A stretch of 6,835 nt of DNA, from contig JAEWSG010000091.1 of NCBI GenBank assembly GCA_023398495.1, positions 1 through 6,835 on the forward strand. The letters run 5' to 3'. Position numbers and translations under genes: made by a program. Origin of the DNA: Bacillota bacterium (GTDB taxonomy: Bacteria > Bacillota > Clostridia > Acetivibrionales > Acetivibrionaceae). The notes below the pieces were generated by a model, which had not been told where the DNA came from, ran no database searches, and saw nothing but the letters and a program-made list of their open reading frames with translations. Of this stretch, positions 1 to 6,416 are shown one piece after another; positions within the stretch are counted from its first letter, which is position 1; each line of letters opens with the position of its first letter.

Positions 1-26
1 ATCGTTTTGTGTAAAGTTCATCTTTT

Positions 27-66
27 TGTACCCCCTTTTTTTTATACATACAGTCTAAGGGGTACA
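27..66. repeat. Imperfect inverted repeat (hairpin)
   Basis: TGTACCCC at 27-34 pairs perfectly with GGGGTACA at 59-66, and the stem extends by TT/AA (36-37 with 57-58) if C35 is bulged, leaving a loop of about 19 bases that starts with a T-run. On the plus strand it is followed after five bases by six T residues (72-77), so it could be a weak terminator for a plus-strand gene left of the window. On the minus strand the stem is followed by A residues, so it is a poor terminator for the operon that ends at 132. I see no gene in 1-131. Confidence 0.5.
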
Positions 67-131
67 GCCGCTTTTTTCAAATGAATTACATGGAAATCAA
101 TTCTTCAATAAATTAAAATACGCCCTACAAG

Positions 132-323
132 CTATATCTTATCTATATTTTCAATGTAAAGTGAAATCTCACCACATTTAGGACATACTGCAACTTTCGG
201 CTTCTCTATTCTTTCTGCAAAAATACCAGTACCTTTAGAGATTTTAATACCGTACCCAGCCCCTTCAACTTTAACATCAAATCCCTCAATCATATCACAC
301 TGACACTGACGACAAATTCTCAT
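132..323 (-). CDS. Small zinc-ribbon protein, 63 aa, function unknown
   Basis: A complete 63-residue protein with two pairs of cysteines: C4-x2-C7 (with an extra C9) at the N-terminus and C47-P-K-C50-G near the C-terminus. This spacing is typical of a four-cysteine zinc ribbon, with about 40 residues of predicted beta structure between the knuckles. There is no signal peptide or membrane segment, so it should be cytosolic. Zinc ribbons often bind nucleic acids or act as protein-interaction modules, but nothing here fixes a role. The ATG at 321-323 is preceded by GGGAGGA (331-337) with 7 bases between, a good start. It lies 41 bp downstream of the DUF1653 gene with no terminator between them, so the two are probably co-transcribed. 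It is the last gene of the minus-strand cluster within the window. I recognise the general type (small Firmicutes zinc-ribbon proteins) but no characterised member. Confidence 0.82.
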   Translation of the reverse strand: MRICRQCQCDMIEGFDVKVEGAGYGIKISKGTGIFAERIEKPKVAVCPKCGEISLYIENIDKI

Positions 324-364
324 TCTTATTTCCTCCCACCAAATATATTTATATAATCTTTAAG

Positions 365-613
365 CTAATCTATAATTTCTTCAAAACGATTCATTAATTT
401 ACCATTAACTTCTTTTTGACCCATAAACATTTCTAACGGTCTTACCCAAATTCCATACTCACCATATAAGGCCTGATATACAACCATTTCTTCAAGCGTC
501 TCGGAATGCTTTGCAACATGTAAGACAAGATAATCTTTGCCTTTGAAGTGACGGTATCTCTTGCCTGTCTTTATACATCTTTCGCTTTCAATCGGATAAT
601 ATTTGTTTTCCAT
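365..613 (-). CDS. DUF1653 domain protein, 82 aa
   Basis: A small soluble protein that matches the DUF1653 pattern over nearly its full length. It has a Y-R-H-F-K-G-K-x-Y start to the domain, the H-S-E-T-x-E-E-M-V-V-Y-Q-A-L-Y-G core, and the W-V-R-P-x-x-M-F segment. Family members are short bacterial proteins of unknown function, so no reaction can be assigned. Start choice: the reading frame opens three codons earlier at a GTG (620-622), but AGGGAGG at 624-630 would then sit one base from the start. From the ATG at 611-613 the spacing is 10 bases, so ATG is preferred; with GTG the protein would be 85 aa. The gene follows the DUF1848 gene after a 171-bp gap without an obvious terminator, and precedes the zinc-ribbon gene by 41 bp. 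It may be part of the longer operon or have its own weak promoter in 614-784, where I could not see a convincing one. Confidence 0.88.
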   Translation of the reverse strand: MENKYYPIESERCIKTGKRYRHFKGKDYLVLHVAKHSETLEEMVVYQALYGEYGIWVRPLEMFMGQKEVNGKLMNRFEEIID

Positions 614-623
614 GTCTGACACA

Positions 624-630
624 CCTCCCT
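624..630 (-). promoter_or_regulatory. RBS deciding the DUF1653 gene start
   Basis: AGGGAGG on the minus strand lies 10 bases before the ATG at 613 and only one base before the in-frame GTG at 622. The distance excludes the GTG as the main start. Confidence 0.7.
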
Positions 631-784
631 TACGTACGCTTTTAAATCATATCATTAATTCTATTACTTCCATTATTTGATGTAATTCAGTATATCTACG
701 TCGGGTATTTTAATTTTCCTAGTAAAATCAGTTTTTTTGAAACTCCCATTGACCAGTTATTTTTTGGAATCACCTTATCAAATT

Positions 785-1705
785 TTAGCCGATAACATAG
801 CAATATTTACAACCATGCATGCACTTCATTCCGTTGACATCTTTTGAATATACACCTATGTCCCTGCTGTAGGTACACCCACAAGTTTTCCTTTGACCGT
901 TGTCCTTTGATTTTTTCACTTTACCGCCGAAAAGCTTTTGAAGCAATTCTCCATCAATACAATGTCCTTTATTGATACCTTTGACCTTTTCCAAAACCGG
1001 GCTGGCACAGGCATATAAGGAAATTCCATACTTTTGTGCAATTTCCGCCATTTGTACAAAAAGTATAATTTGCTTTTTTTCATCTAGATGAATTAAATCA
1101 AGTCCACTTTTTCCAATCTTATCTTTCACATGTCCATACATTGACAGATATGAGGTTGTAACACGGCAGTTCTCCATACCAAGTGCCTTTAAATCCTTAC
1201 AAAGTTGTTCAAAAGCAATTAACCTTGCTTTTTCAGGCATATCATAGGTAGGAGTATTTTCACCTTTGGTCGAAATGATTACCGGGTCAAACCTTATGTT
1301 AAACTGCTCCGGTGCATATTTCCCTTGCAATCCTTTTAAAGTTTCCAGAGTAGTTTTGTAATCAGGTACATTAGGTTCAAGGAATTTTGAAAAGTTGTTA
1401 ACTGTATATTGGAAGTAAAGATTATATTTATTAAGATGCATCGGATTCATCAATACATTCTTAAAGTCCTTACTCCATAGCACAATTGAATGAACATTCG
1501 AAGTACTTAAGTCTATAGTATACTTTTTGTCAGGAAACATAGGGTTAGGAACTTCAACCATTTCTTTAGCAAGAACTTCCTGTAACCATCCGTAAAAAAA
1601 CGCCGGTATGTCTGTTCTTCTTGATGCAGAAATTACCGTTTTGACCTGTTTATAACTTTCGTTCTGTTTTTCTTCTTTTCCGAATATACTCAATTGATCT
1701 AGCAT
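785..1705 (-). CDS. DUF1848 protein with C-terminal radical-SAM-like cysteine cluster
   Basis: A 306-residue soluble protein of the DUF1848 family. The N-terminal family signature I-S-A-S-R-R-T-D-I-P-A-F-F lies near residues 26-38, followed by a W-S-K-D segment, R-F-D-P-V-I near the middle, and S-Y-L-S-M-Y. The C-terminus carries C275-G-C277, then S-R-D-I-G, then C295-M-H-G-C299-K-Y-C302-Y four residues from the end. C295/C299/C302 form a CX3CX2C motif, the spacing that binds the 4Fe-4S cluster in radical SAM enzymes, where it normally lies near the N-terminus. The family is known for this resemblance but its reaction is unknown. An Fe-S cluster is therefore likely, while radical SAM chemistry is only a possibility. 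Start: GGAAGG (1715-1720) is 9 bases from the ATG at 1703-1705; an in-frame TTG one codon earlier is possible. It begins 32 bp after the receptor gene with no terminator, so it is probably co-transcribed with the repressor and receptor. Confidence 0.92.
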   Translation of the reverse strand: MLDQLSIFGKEEKQNESYKQVKTVISASRRTDIPAFFYGWLQEVLAKEMVEVPNPMFPDKKYTIDLSTSNVHSIVLWSKDFKNVLMNPMHLNKYNLYFQYTVNNFSKFLEPNVPDYKTTLETLKGLQGKYAPEQFNIRFDPVIISTKGENTPTYDMPEKARLIAFEQLCKDLKALGMENCRVTTSYLSMYGHVKDKIGKSGLDLIHLDEKKQIILFVQMAEIAQKYGISLYACASPVLEKVKGINKGHCIDGELLQKLFGGKVKKSKDNGQRKTCGCTYSRDIGVYSKDVNGMKCMHGCKYCYVIG

Positions 1706-1714
1706 CAAAACATT

Positions 1715-1720
1715 CCTTCC
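1715..1720 (-). promoter_or_regulatory. RBS of the DUF1848 gene
   Basis: GGAAGG lies 9 bases before the ATG at 1705 and 6 before the TTG at 1708. An ATG at 1711-1713 is closer to it but out of frame and followed by a stop after one codon, so it is not a start. Confidence 0.6.
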
Positions 1721-1737
1721 AAAAATATAGAATGGTT

Positions 1738-4431
1738 TTACCGGCTTCTTACATATGGAAAATTATCAAAGTTATTAACAAAAATTTCGTGAAGTTCATC
1801 TGAGTATAAAAGGACATTTCCATCAACCAGCATCCATGGACAATCATCGGATGCCATTGTAATATCCATAGTTCTGCCATCACTAAAATCCAATTTAAGA
1901 ATTCCATCAAGTGGACATTTACCTCGGTCAGAATTCTTTGCTTTTTGCAATCCCTCTTCTATTTCTTTGAGGATGAGTTTATCCTCTATGACAGACTCAT
2001 AGGTTCTCGTATTTGTCCTGAAACTATATTTTGCCTTTATTATACCATTAAACGCTGAGGTATCAAAAACTTCAAAACCACATTTTTCTTTTGCTATGTC
2101 GAGAATTAACTCTACTAGAGCAGGATTGTTGTAATATTGTCCATCGTATAGAAGTGTCTGCCTATCATCACAAAAGCGATACCATCTTTCTCCTTTTGAA
2201 TCAAATTGAAGCATGATATTCAAGAAACTTGGAAAGGTGTCACTTTTGGACATTTTAATCTTTTTACCCTTCTTCTCAGCTTCCTCTATCCTTTTAGTTT
2301 CTTCCTTATCAAACACATAGTAACAAGAAAGCCCCTGTTTATTGTCATAAATGAGATGAATACCTTCCGGCCTTTTAAATTCTACATGTTCGTCCTTAGG
2401 ATAATACTCCAACAGTCTGTCTATCTCTTTAAACTTTTCGAGCTTCCCTATTGGTGCACAGGCATAACCGATAAATCCATGTTTGTAATCATAATCAAAC
2501 TCAGAGTGATCATCATAACCTCTTAAATAAAGCAAATCACAATGAGTCCCTGTAACAGGCATTATGAGCTCATTGAAAACTATCTCTGTCTCTTTTCCGG
2601 CAATATTAAACTTAACTCCCCGAACATTTTCATTATATGATAATGTAATAACAGTCTCCTCTTCTCGCATTTTGTTATCTTCTTCGGGCACAAACTTATA
2701 ATACTCATAGTTCAAGTTATTAACAAACCTACCATCTATCATTCTTATTAATTCATCACGTATCTCCCAGTCCACACTTGAATATTCAAACTGTGTTCCT
2801 TTATGAGCTACAGCAACTTGAGCAGGCACAGGAAAATTCTTTGGAACATAGGGTTTAAAAAGTTGCTCATCACGTTGGAGAATTTGCTTAAGTTGTAAAT
2901 TGCTCAACGCATCTCTCACATCTGGTTGAATGGCACCCCCAACACACCAACTTCCAAGGCTCAAAAAAAGATACTCATTTTCCTCGGTCAGATTATCCAA
3001 ATAAATCGCAATTTCAGGTGGAATCATTGAATAGATTGCAGACCAAAAAGCCCCATGATATAGTTTTTCTCCGTCTGCAACTACCACAAAGCCTCGCCTT
3101 AAAAGTTCATTGCTTATCTTCCCGTTATTTTTGATTTTCAAACTGTGCTTTTCCCAGTTATATGAAACAATATCGTCTCTAGAAATCAGAGGTTCCTTCT
3201 CAAGCTCAAGTGAATTTAAATTCTCTACTTCTCCAATGTACTTCTGATTACTTCCTGCAACAAGGTAAATTTCCATTCCACTCTTTTTATTTTCGTCAGT
3301 TTCCACTGGGATATTACCATCGCTTTCCAGAGGACTGCCACCTGCATTCCAACTATACGGATTGGTTAGCAGTACCACTCCTAACACAATAATAACCAAC
3401 GCCGACAGTACAGCCATCCAAAAGCCCGACTTTTTATAATTCATAATACCTTTGATCCTGCTTTTTATACCTTTCTCTCCAAACGCTAAAAGCCCAGCAT
3501 TCAGATAAGAATTCTGCCTGACAGAAAGGTTTATAAGTGAAGTTGCATAATCACTTCTTATATCCTTATCATATACAGCCAATACTCTTTCATCACAAGA
3601 CATCTCCAAATCCTTTTGAAACAAGATAAAAGATAACCATATAATAGGATTAAACCAATGTAGACATACAGCAATTACTGATAATGGCTTGAATAAATAG
3701 TCAAACCTTTTTATATGTACAAGCTCATGAGTTATAATATGCTTCAAATCAAACAGATTATTATCCTTTATTAATAAAAAAGGCAGTATAATTTGTGGTC
3801 TAAAAAGGCCACACACTATTGGTGCATTTATTTCACCGGAACAGAATATCCGGACTTTCCTTCTTAGTTTAAGCATATTGCTAGTTTCTTCTAGAATATT
3901 GTTATCTTTATATAAAACTGCTGTTTGTAGCCTTCTCACCGTACGAATGTACATAATTATGCTGATTGCCAACAAACTAATTACTCCGAATGCCCAGATT
4001 ACAGCAGCAAAAAACATAAAACCCTTTTTGGTGCCTCTTGCCTCTGGTTTTTTTGCTGATGTATGATTGTCTCTATAATCTAGAACTTCGGTTTGATAGT
4101 TTAATGTTTGAGTTCCGCTATTATTTGTCTGTATAGTTTCCTTCACAGGCTCGGAATCCATATTATCAGGTATATAACGAATTATTCCAACATTCTGTGC
4201 ACTATCATTTATTGTCGTTGTATCAGGTGAAGGCAAAACATTAAATATGCTGAATACTGCTGCAAAATAAACAGGTATTAAAAGCCTTACAATTACTATT
4301 GACCATAATGAATAACTAAATATCTTCGGCAACTTATTTTTAAAGACAAATCTGACAAGCATTACAAATATCGCAACCACAGAAGAGGCAAGACTCATAT
4401 TCACAACCGCATTGAAAACTCTCACAAACAT
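1738..4431 (-). CDS. BlaR1/MecR1-type M56 membrane metalloprotease receptor with unusual ectodomain
   Basis: An 897-residue membrane protein. The N-terminal ~360 residues form an M56 (BlaR1/MecR1) protease unit, with hydrophobic segments at about 6-29, 40-63, 138-162, 250-271 and 335-355. The zinc site H235-E-L-V-H239 sits between the third and fourth, and E276 in E-M-S-C-D-E is the likely third ligand. Family members are cut or activated on sensing a signal and cause loss of a BlaI-type repressor. The remaining ~540 residues should lie outside the membrane. BlaR1 is usually about 600 aa with a class D beta-lactamase-like sensor, but here I see no S-x-x-K / S-x-N / K-T-G series. Instead there is a segment at about 385-520 (G-E-K-L-Y-H-G-A-F-W), a middle region, and a C-terminal region ending in D-G-R-T, A-S-D-D-C-P-W and V-D-G-N. 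The ligand is unknown. Start: AGGGAG (4440-4445) overlaps an in-frame GTG at 4438-4440 but is 8 bases from the ATG at 4429-4431, which is preferred. It follows the repressor gene by 5 bp. Confidence 0.93.
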   Translation of the reverse strand: MFVRVFNAVVNMSLASSVVAIFVMLVRFVFKNKLPKIFSYSLWSIVIVRLLIPVYFAAVFSIFNVLPSPDTTTINDSAQNVGIIRYIPDNMDSEPVKETIQTNNSGTQTLNYQTEVLDYRDNHTSAKKPEARGTKKGFMFFAAVIWAFGVISLLAISIIMYIRTVRRLQTAVLYKDNNILEETSNMLKLRRKVRIFCSGEINAPIVCGLFRPQIILPFLLIKDNNLFDLKHIITHELVHIKRFDYLFKPLSVIAVCLHWFNPIIWLSFILFQKDLEMSCDERVLAVYDKDIRSDYATSLINLSVRQNSYLNAGLLAFGEKGIKSRIKGIMNYKKSGFWMAVLSALVIIVLGVVLLTNPYSWNAGGSPLESDGNIPVETDENKKSGMEIYLVAGSNQKYIGEVENLNSLELEKEPLISRDDIVSYNWEKHSLKIKNNGKISNELLRRGFVVVADGEKLYHGAFWSAIYSMIPPEIAIYLDNLTEENEYLFLSLGSWCVGGAIQPDVRDALSNLQLKQILQRDEQLFKPYVPKNFPVPAQVAVAHKGTQFEYSSVDWEIRDELIRMIDGRFVNNLNYEYYKFVPEEDNKMREEETVITLSYNENVRGVKFNIAGKETEIVFNELIMPVTGTHCDLLYLRGYDDHSEFDYDYKHGFIGYACAPIGKLEKFKEIDRLLEYYPKDEHVEFKRPEGIHLIYDNKQGLSCYYVFDKEETKRIEEAEKKGKKIKMSKSDTFPSFLNIMLQFDSKGERWYRFCDDRQTLLYDGQYYNNPALVELILDIAKEKCGFEVFDTSAFNGIIKAKYSFRTNTRTYESVIEDKLILKEIEEGLQKAKNSDRGKCPLDGILKLDFSDGRTMDITMASDDCPWMLVDGNVLLYSDELHEIFVNNFDNFPYVRSR

Positions 4432-4436
4432 TCTGT

Positions 4437-4802
4437 TCACTCCCTATCACCATATTCTTCTACTATCTTTTTTAGCTCTTCAATTTCATCTTTTGTCAGT
4501 TTTTCCTTGTGCAAAAAAGCACTGAAAAACAATTTGAGCGATCCTCCATAAATCCTGTCAATATGTTCCTCCGTTTCAGCCTTCATTACCTGCTCGCGAT
4601 TAATCAAAGCACTGACTATGGTGTTTTCATTCTTAATTGCCCCCCGTTCACACAGCCTTCTGATTACAGTATATGTAGTTGACTTTTTCCACCCAAGTTC
4701 ATCGAATGCAATTTTTACGAGGTCTGTACTCGATATAGGCTCACTGTCCCAAATAATATTCATAAATCTATACTCAGCCTCAAATATCTTAACTTTTTCC
4801 AT
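4437..4802 (-). CDS. BlaI/MecI-family transcriptional repressor
   Basis: A 121-residue cytosolic repressor of the BlaI/MecI/CopY winged-helix family. Residues 1-70 form the DNA-binding winged helix, with the recognition helix around K40-S-T-T-Y-T-V-I-R-R-L-C-E-R-G-A-I56 and the wing after it. Residues about 75-121 form the helical dimerisation arm ending in T-K-D-E-I-E-E-L-K-K. Lined up on this E-I-E-E-L motif, A95-F96 matches the N-F bond cut in staphylococcal BlaI, so the protein could be inactivated by proteolysis in the same way (inference). The length is normal. The ATG at 4800-4802 has GGAGGA at 4808-4813, 5 bases away. The gene directly precedes its presumed partner receptor. Two palindromic boxes at its promoter (4823-4836 and 4852-4865) are the likely operators, giving autoregulation of the whole unit. 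The family assignment is firm. Calling it blaI would imply beta-lactam control, which is not shown, so no symbol is given. Confidence 0.95.
   Translation of the reverse strand: MEKVKIFEAEYRFMNIIWDSEPISSTDLVKIAFDELGWKKSTTYTVIRRLCERGAIKNENTIVSALINREQVMKAETEEHIDRIYGGSLKLFFSAFLHKEKLTKDEIEELKKIVEEYGDRE
4440..4445 (-). promoter_or_regulatory. RBS of the receptor gene, inside the repressor gene end
   Basis: AGGGAG is formed by the last codons of the repressor gene, just before its TGA stop, and lies 8 bases from the ATG at 4431. This suggests translational coupling. The GTG at 4440 shares its first base with the motif and cannot use it. Confidence 0.65.
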
Positions 4803-4822
4803 TTTCAGTCCTCCATTTTTGA

Positions 4823-4836
4823 TTTAATGCATTAAA
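4823..4836. promoter_or_regulatory. Operator box 1 (perfect palindrome) at the repressor promoter
   Basis: TTTAATGCATTAAA is a perfect 14-bp palindrome just downstream of the -10 box, covering the expected transcription start and first transcribed bases. It matches box 2 at 12 of 14 positions, and its centre is 29 bp away, close to three helical turns, so both would face the same side of the DNA. BlaI-type repressors bind as dimers to palindromes of similar size with a central TGTA/TACA core. The binding itself is inferred. Confidence 0.75.
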
Positions 4837-4844
4837 CCACCATA

Positions 4845-4850
4845 ATTATA
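4845..4850 (-). promoter_or_regulatory. -10 box of the repressor-receptor operon
   Basis: The minus strand reads a perfect TATAAT here. No good -35 exists at 16-18 bp: the sequence is TACGTT at 17 bp, while a TTGACT further up is 22 bp away, too far. The operon start is expected near 4838. Operator box 2 fills the spacer and box 1 covers the start, so a bound repressor would block RNA polymerase directly. Confidence 0.65.
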
Positions 4851-4851
4851 G

Positions 4852-4865
4852 TCTAATACATTAAA
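4852..4865. promoter_or_regulatory. Operator box 2 in the -35/-10 spacer
   Basis: TCTAATACATTAAA (minus strand TTTAATGTATTAGA) is a near-palindrome that matches box 1 at 12 of 14 positions. The match continues outward: AATRCATTAAACCA occurs at 4826-4839 and 4855-4868. It lies directly upstream of the -10 box, the place where BlaI/MecI operators commonly sit. Confidence 0.72.
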
Positions 4866-4894
4866 CCAACGTAGTCAATATTTAGTTTTAGAGT

Positions 4895-4932
4895 AAAACA
4901 AAAGGGCAATTCCCCTTTTAAGAGAATTGCCC
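4895..4932 (-). terminator. Rho-independent terminator of the mannanase gene
   Basis: On the minus strand a perfect 9-bp stem, GGGCAATTC (4924-4932) with GAATTGCCC (4904-4912), closes an 11-base loop and is followed at once by TTTTGTTTT (4895-4903). It starts 24 bases after the mannanase stop codon. It separates the mannanase unit from the repressor promoter immediately beyond. Confidence 0.92.
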
Positions 4933-4956
4933 AGATTTTTCTTCGTTATTCCTAGC

Positions 4957-6363
4957 TTACTTTGCGGCCGGGAATTTACTAATCATTCCCAATAAAAACT
5001 GTCTATACGTAGCGAAGTCAATTGCATTTACCAATCCATCACCATTAACATCGGCCGCCTTCATATTGAAAGGATCGGCTGCAATCATTCCAAGCAGATG
5101 TTGTCTATATAATGCAAAGTCGATTGAATTTGTTTTTCCATCATCATTTAAATCCCCAACTATATATGCTGGCTCAACTATAACAGAGCCTGTGTTTTTT
5201 GCTTCCATTTTTTCTGAAAAGGGTTTAAACACTCCTGATAACAAAGGATCTCCATGTGTGATGCAGAAATGGCTCTGTGTTAAGTAGTTGTAATTCCATA
5301 ATAAAACACCTGCTGCGTCATTTTCCAAAACAGTATCAAAAACTGCATCCCAATACTCCTCTTTATCATGTATGCTGTTGAATTCTCCGATTATGACAGG
5401 TTTTTTAACAACCTGATGAGCGTCATCAATCCATGCTTTTACAAGAGTTCTTGTCTGGTCAGGAGAAAGATTTGCCCAAGGCTCATCAGGGTATGGATGT
5501 GCTGAGCAAAAATCTATATACGGAGATTCATGAATATAGATAAACGGATTTCCCTCATCGCCACCAAAACCATATTTTGCTTCATGGCCTTCAATACCTG
5601 TACCAACCATATGATTAGTGTCAAGGCTCTTAATATAACCTGCCATTTCATCAACCCAGGCTCTGAGCGTAGTACCCGTAGAATTCTCATTAATAGTGGC
5701 ATCCTGATACCTAGGTTCATTCATCAGTTCCCATGCAAAAATTGTAGGATCATCTTTATAGGAAACTCCCGTATAATGGTTAACCCTGTTTACAAAGTGA
5801 TTGGCATAAGCTTTATAACCGGCTTTTAACTTTTCGTTCCTGAAAAACTCTGATCTTGCATTATGATTTCCATAGGGAAGACCCTCCCATTTAAGTCTGG
5901 AATCAATTCCTCCATATGCTTCCCAGTAATTTTCCAAAGTTATTATTAATTTTATACCGTGATTTTTAGCAGACACCATTATATAATCAAACAGCATAAA
6001 CTGTTTTTCATTATAAACACCTTTTGAAAGTTCAAAGCCGTGCCAATTTTCAGTTGAAAAACCCCAGGTTCTTACTACCTTAACCCCATCCTCTGCCATA
6101 TCTTTCATAAAGTTATCAATCTTCTTCTTGTCCATATATAGATTTTCAACGTACTCACCTTCGTGAGCCAAACCACCGTCACCAAAGGTAAATAAGTTAT
6201 AAGCATTAAACCCTGCAAAATAAAACGGCTTGCCATCCAACACAAACTGCGTTCCGTTGGTAGTCACAAAACCATCTGTCTGAGCGGCAAAGGTGTCAAT
6301 TATGGGACAAACTACAACAAGAACCATTACCAGAATAATTGTACCTATTAAGTACTTTTTCAT
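4957..6363 (-). CDS. Secreted cellulosomal GH5 beta-mannanase with C-terminal type I dockerin
   Basis: A 468-residue secreted enzyme. A signal peptide occupies residues 1-26 (K2-K3, a long hydrophobic core, cut after T-F-A26). The GH5 TIM barrel covers about 30-385 and looks like mannanase subfamily GH5_7: R-T-W near 98-100, Y-K-D-D-P-T-I-F-A-W-E-L-M-N-E-P-R with acid/base E216, H289-P-Y-P-D, nucleophile E327 in G-E-F-N, and W356. It should cut internal beta-1,4-mannosidic bonds of mannan or glucomannan; the exact substrate is inferred. A linker of under 20 residues leads to a dockerin at about 403-460. Its two Ca-binding repeats (D404-N406-D408-D415 and D438-N440-D442-D449) have residues S-I and A-I at recognition positions 10-11, so it should plug into cohesins of a scaffoldin outside the cell. 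Start: the frame stays open 38 codons further upstream, but GGGGAG at 6371-6376, 7 bases from this ATG, and the signal peptide fix it. It has its own promoter and terminator. Confidence 0.95.
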   Translation of the reverse strand: MKKYLIGTIILVMVLVVVCPIIDTFAAQTDGFVTTNGTQFVLDGKPFYFAGFNAYNLFTFGDGGLAHEGEYVENLYMDKKKIDNFMKDMAEDGVKVVRTWGFSTENWHGFELSKGVYNEKQFMLFDYIMVSAKNHGIKLIITLENYWEAYGGIDSRLKWEGLPYGNHNARSEFFRNEKLKAGYKAYANHFVNRVNHYTGVSYKDDPTIFAWELMNEPRYQDATINENSTGTTLRAWVDEMAGYIKSLDTNHMVGTGIEGHEAKYGFGGDEGNPFIYIHESPYIDFCSAHPYPDEPWANLSPDQTRTLVKAWIDDAHQVVKKPVIIGEFNSIHDKEEYWDAVFDTVLENDAAGVLLWNYNYLTQSHFCITHGDPLLSGVFKPFSEKMEAKNTGSVIVEPAYIVGDLNDDGKTNSIDFALYRQHLLGMIAADPFNMKAADVNGDGLVNAIDFATYRQFLLGMISKFPAAK

Positions 6364-6370
6364 ATGATCA

Positions 6371-6376
6371 CTCCCC
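6371..6376 (-). promoter_or_regulatory. RBS deciding the mannanase start
   Basis: GGGGAG lies 7 bases before the ATG at 6361-6363. It rules out the upstream in-frame ATG at 6475-6477, which would put a 38-residue hydrophobic extension in front of a complete signal peptide. Confidence 0.8.
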
Positions 6377-6396
6377 AAGTAAAATAGATGTATAAA

Positions 6397-6416
6397 ATAT
6401 ATTTTAAAAAATATAT
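6397..6416. repeat. AT-only inverted repeat in the mannanase leader
   Basis: ATATATTTT (6397-6405) and AAAATATAT (6408-6416) are perfectly complementary with two bases between. In the leader RNA this could form a weak A-U hairpin about 20 bases before the RBS. In such AT-rich DNA it may be chance. Confidence 0.3.

Noticed and set aside
4871..4882. TTGACT on the minus strand as the -35 of the repressor promoter
   Set aside because: It is 22 bp from the TATAAT box, too far for a standard sigma-A promoter, though it might serve a weaker alternative start.
2206..5829. Several plus-strand and alternative-frame open frames of 60-106 codons inside the receptor, repressor and mannanase genes
   Set aside because: They lie wholly or almost wholly inside well-supported genes, show no domain pattern and have no convincing RBS.
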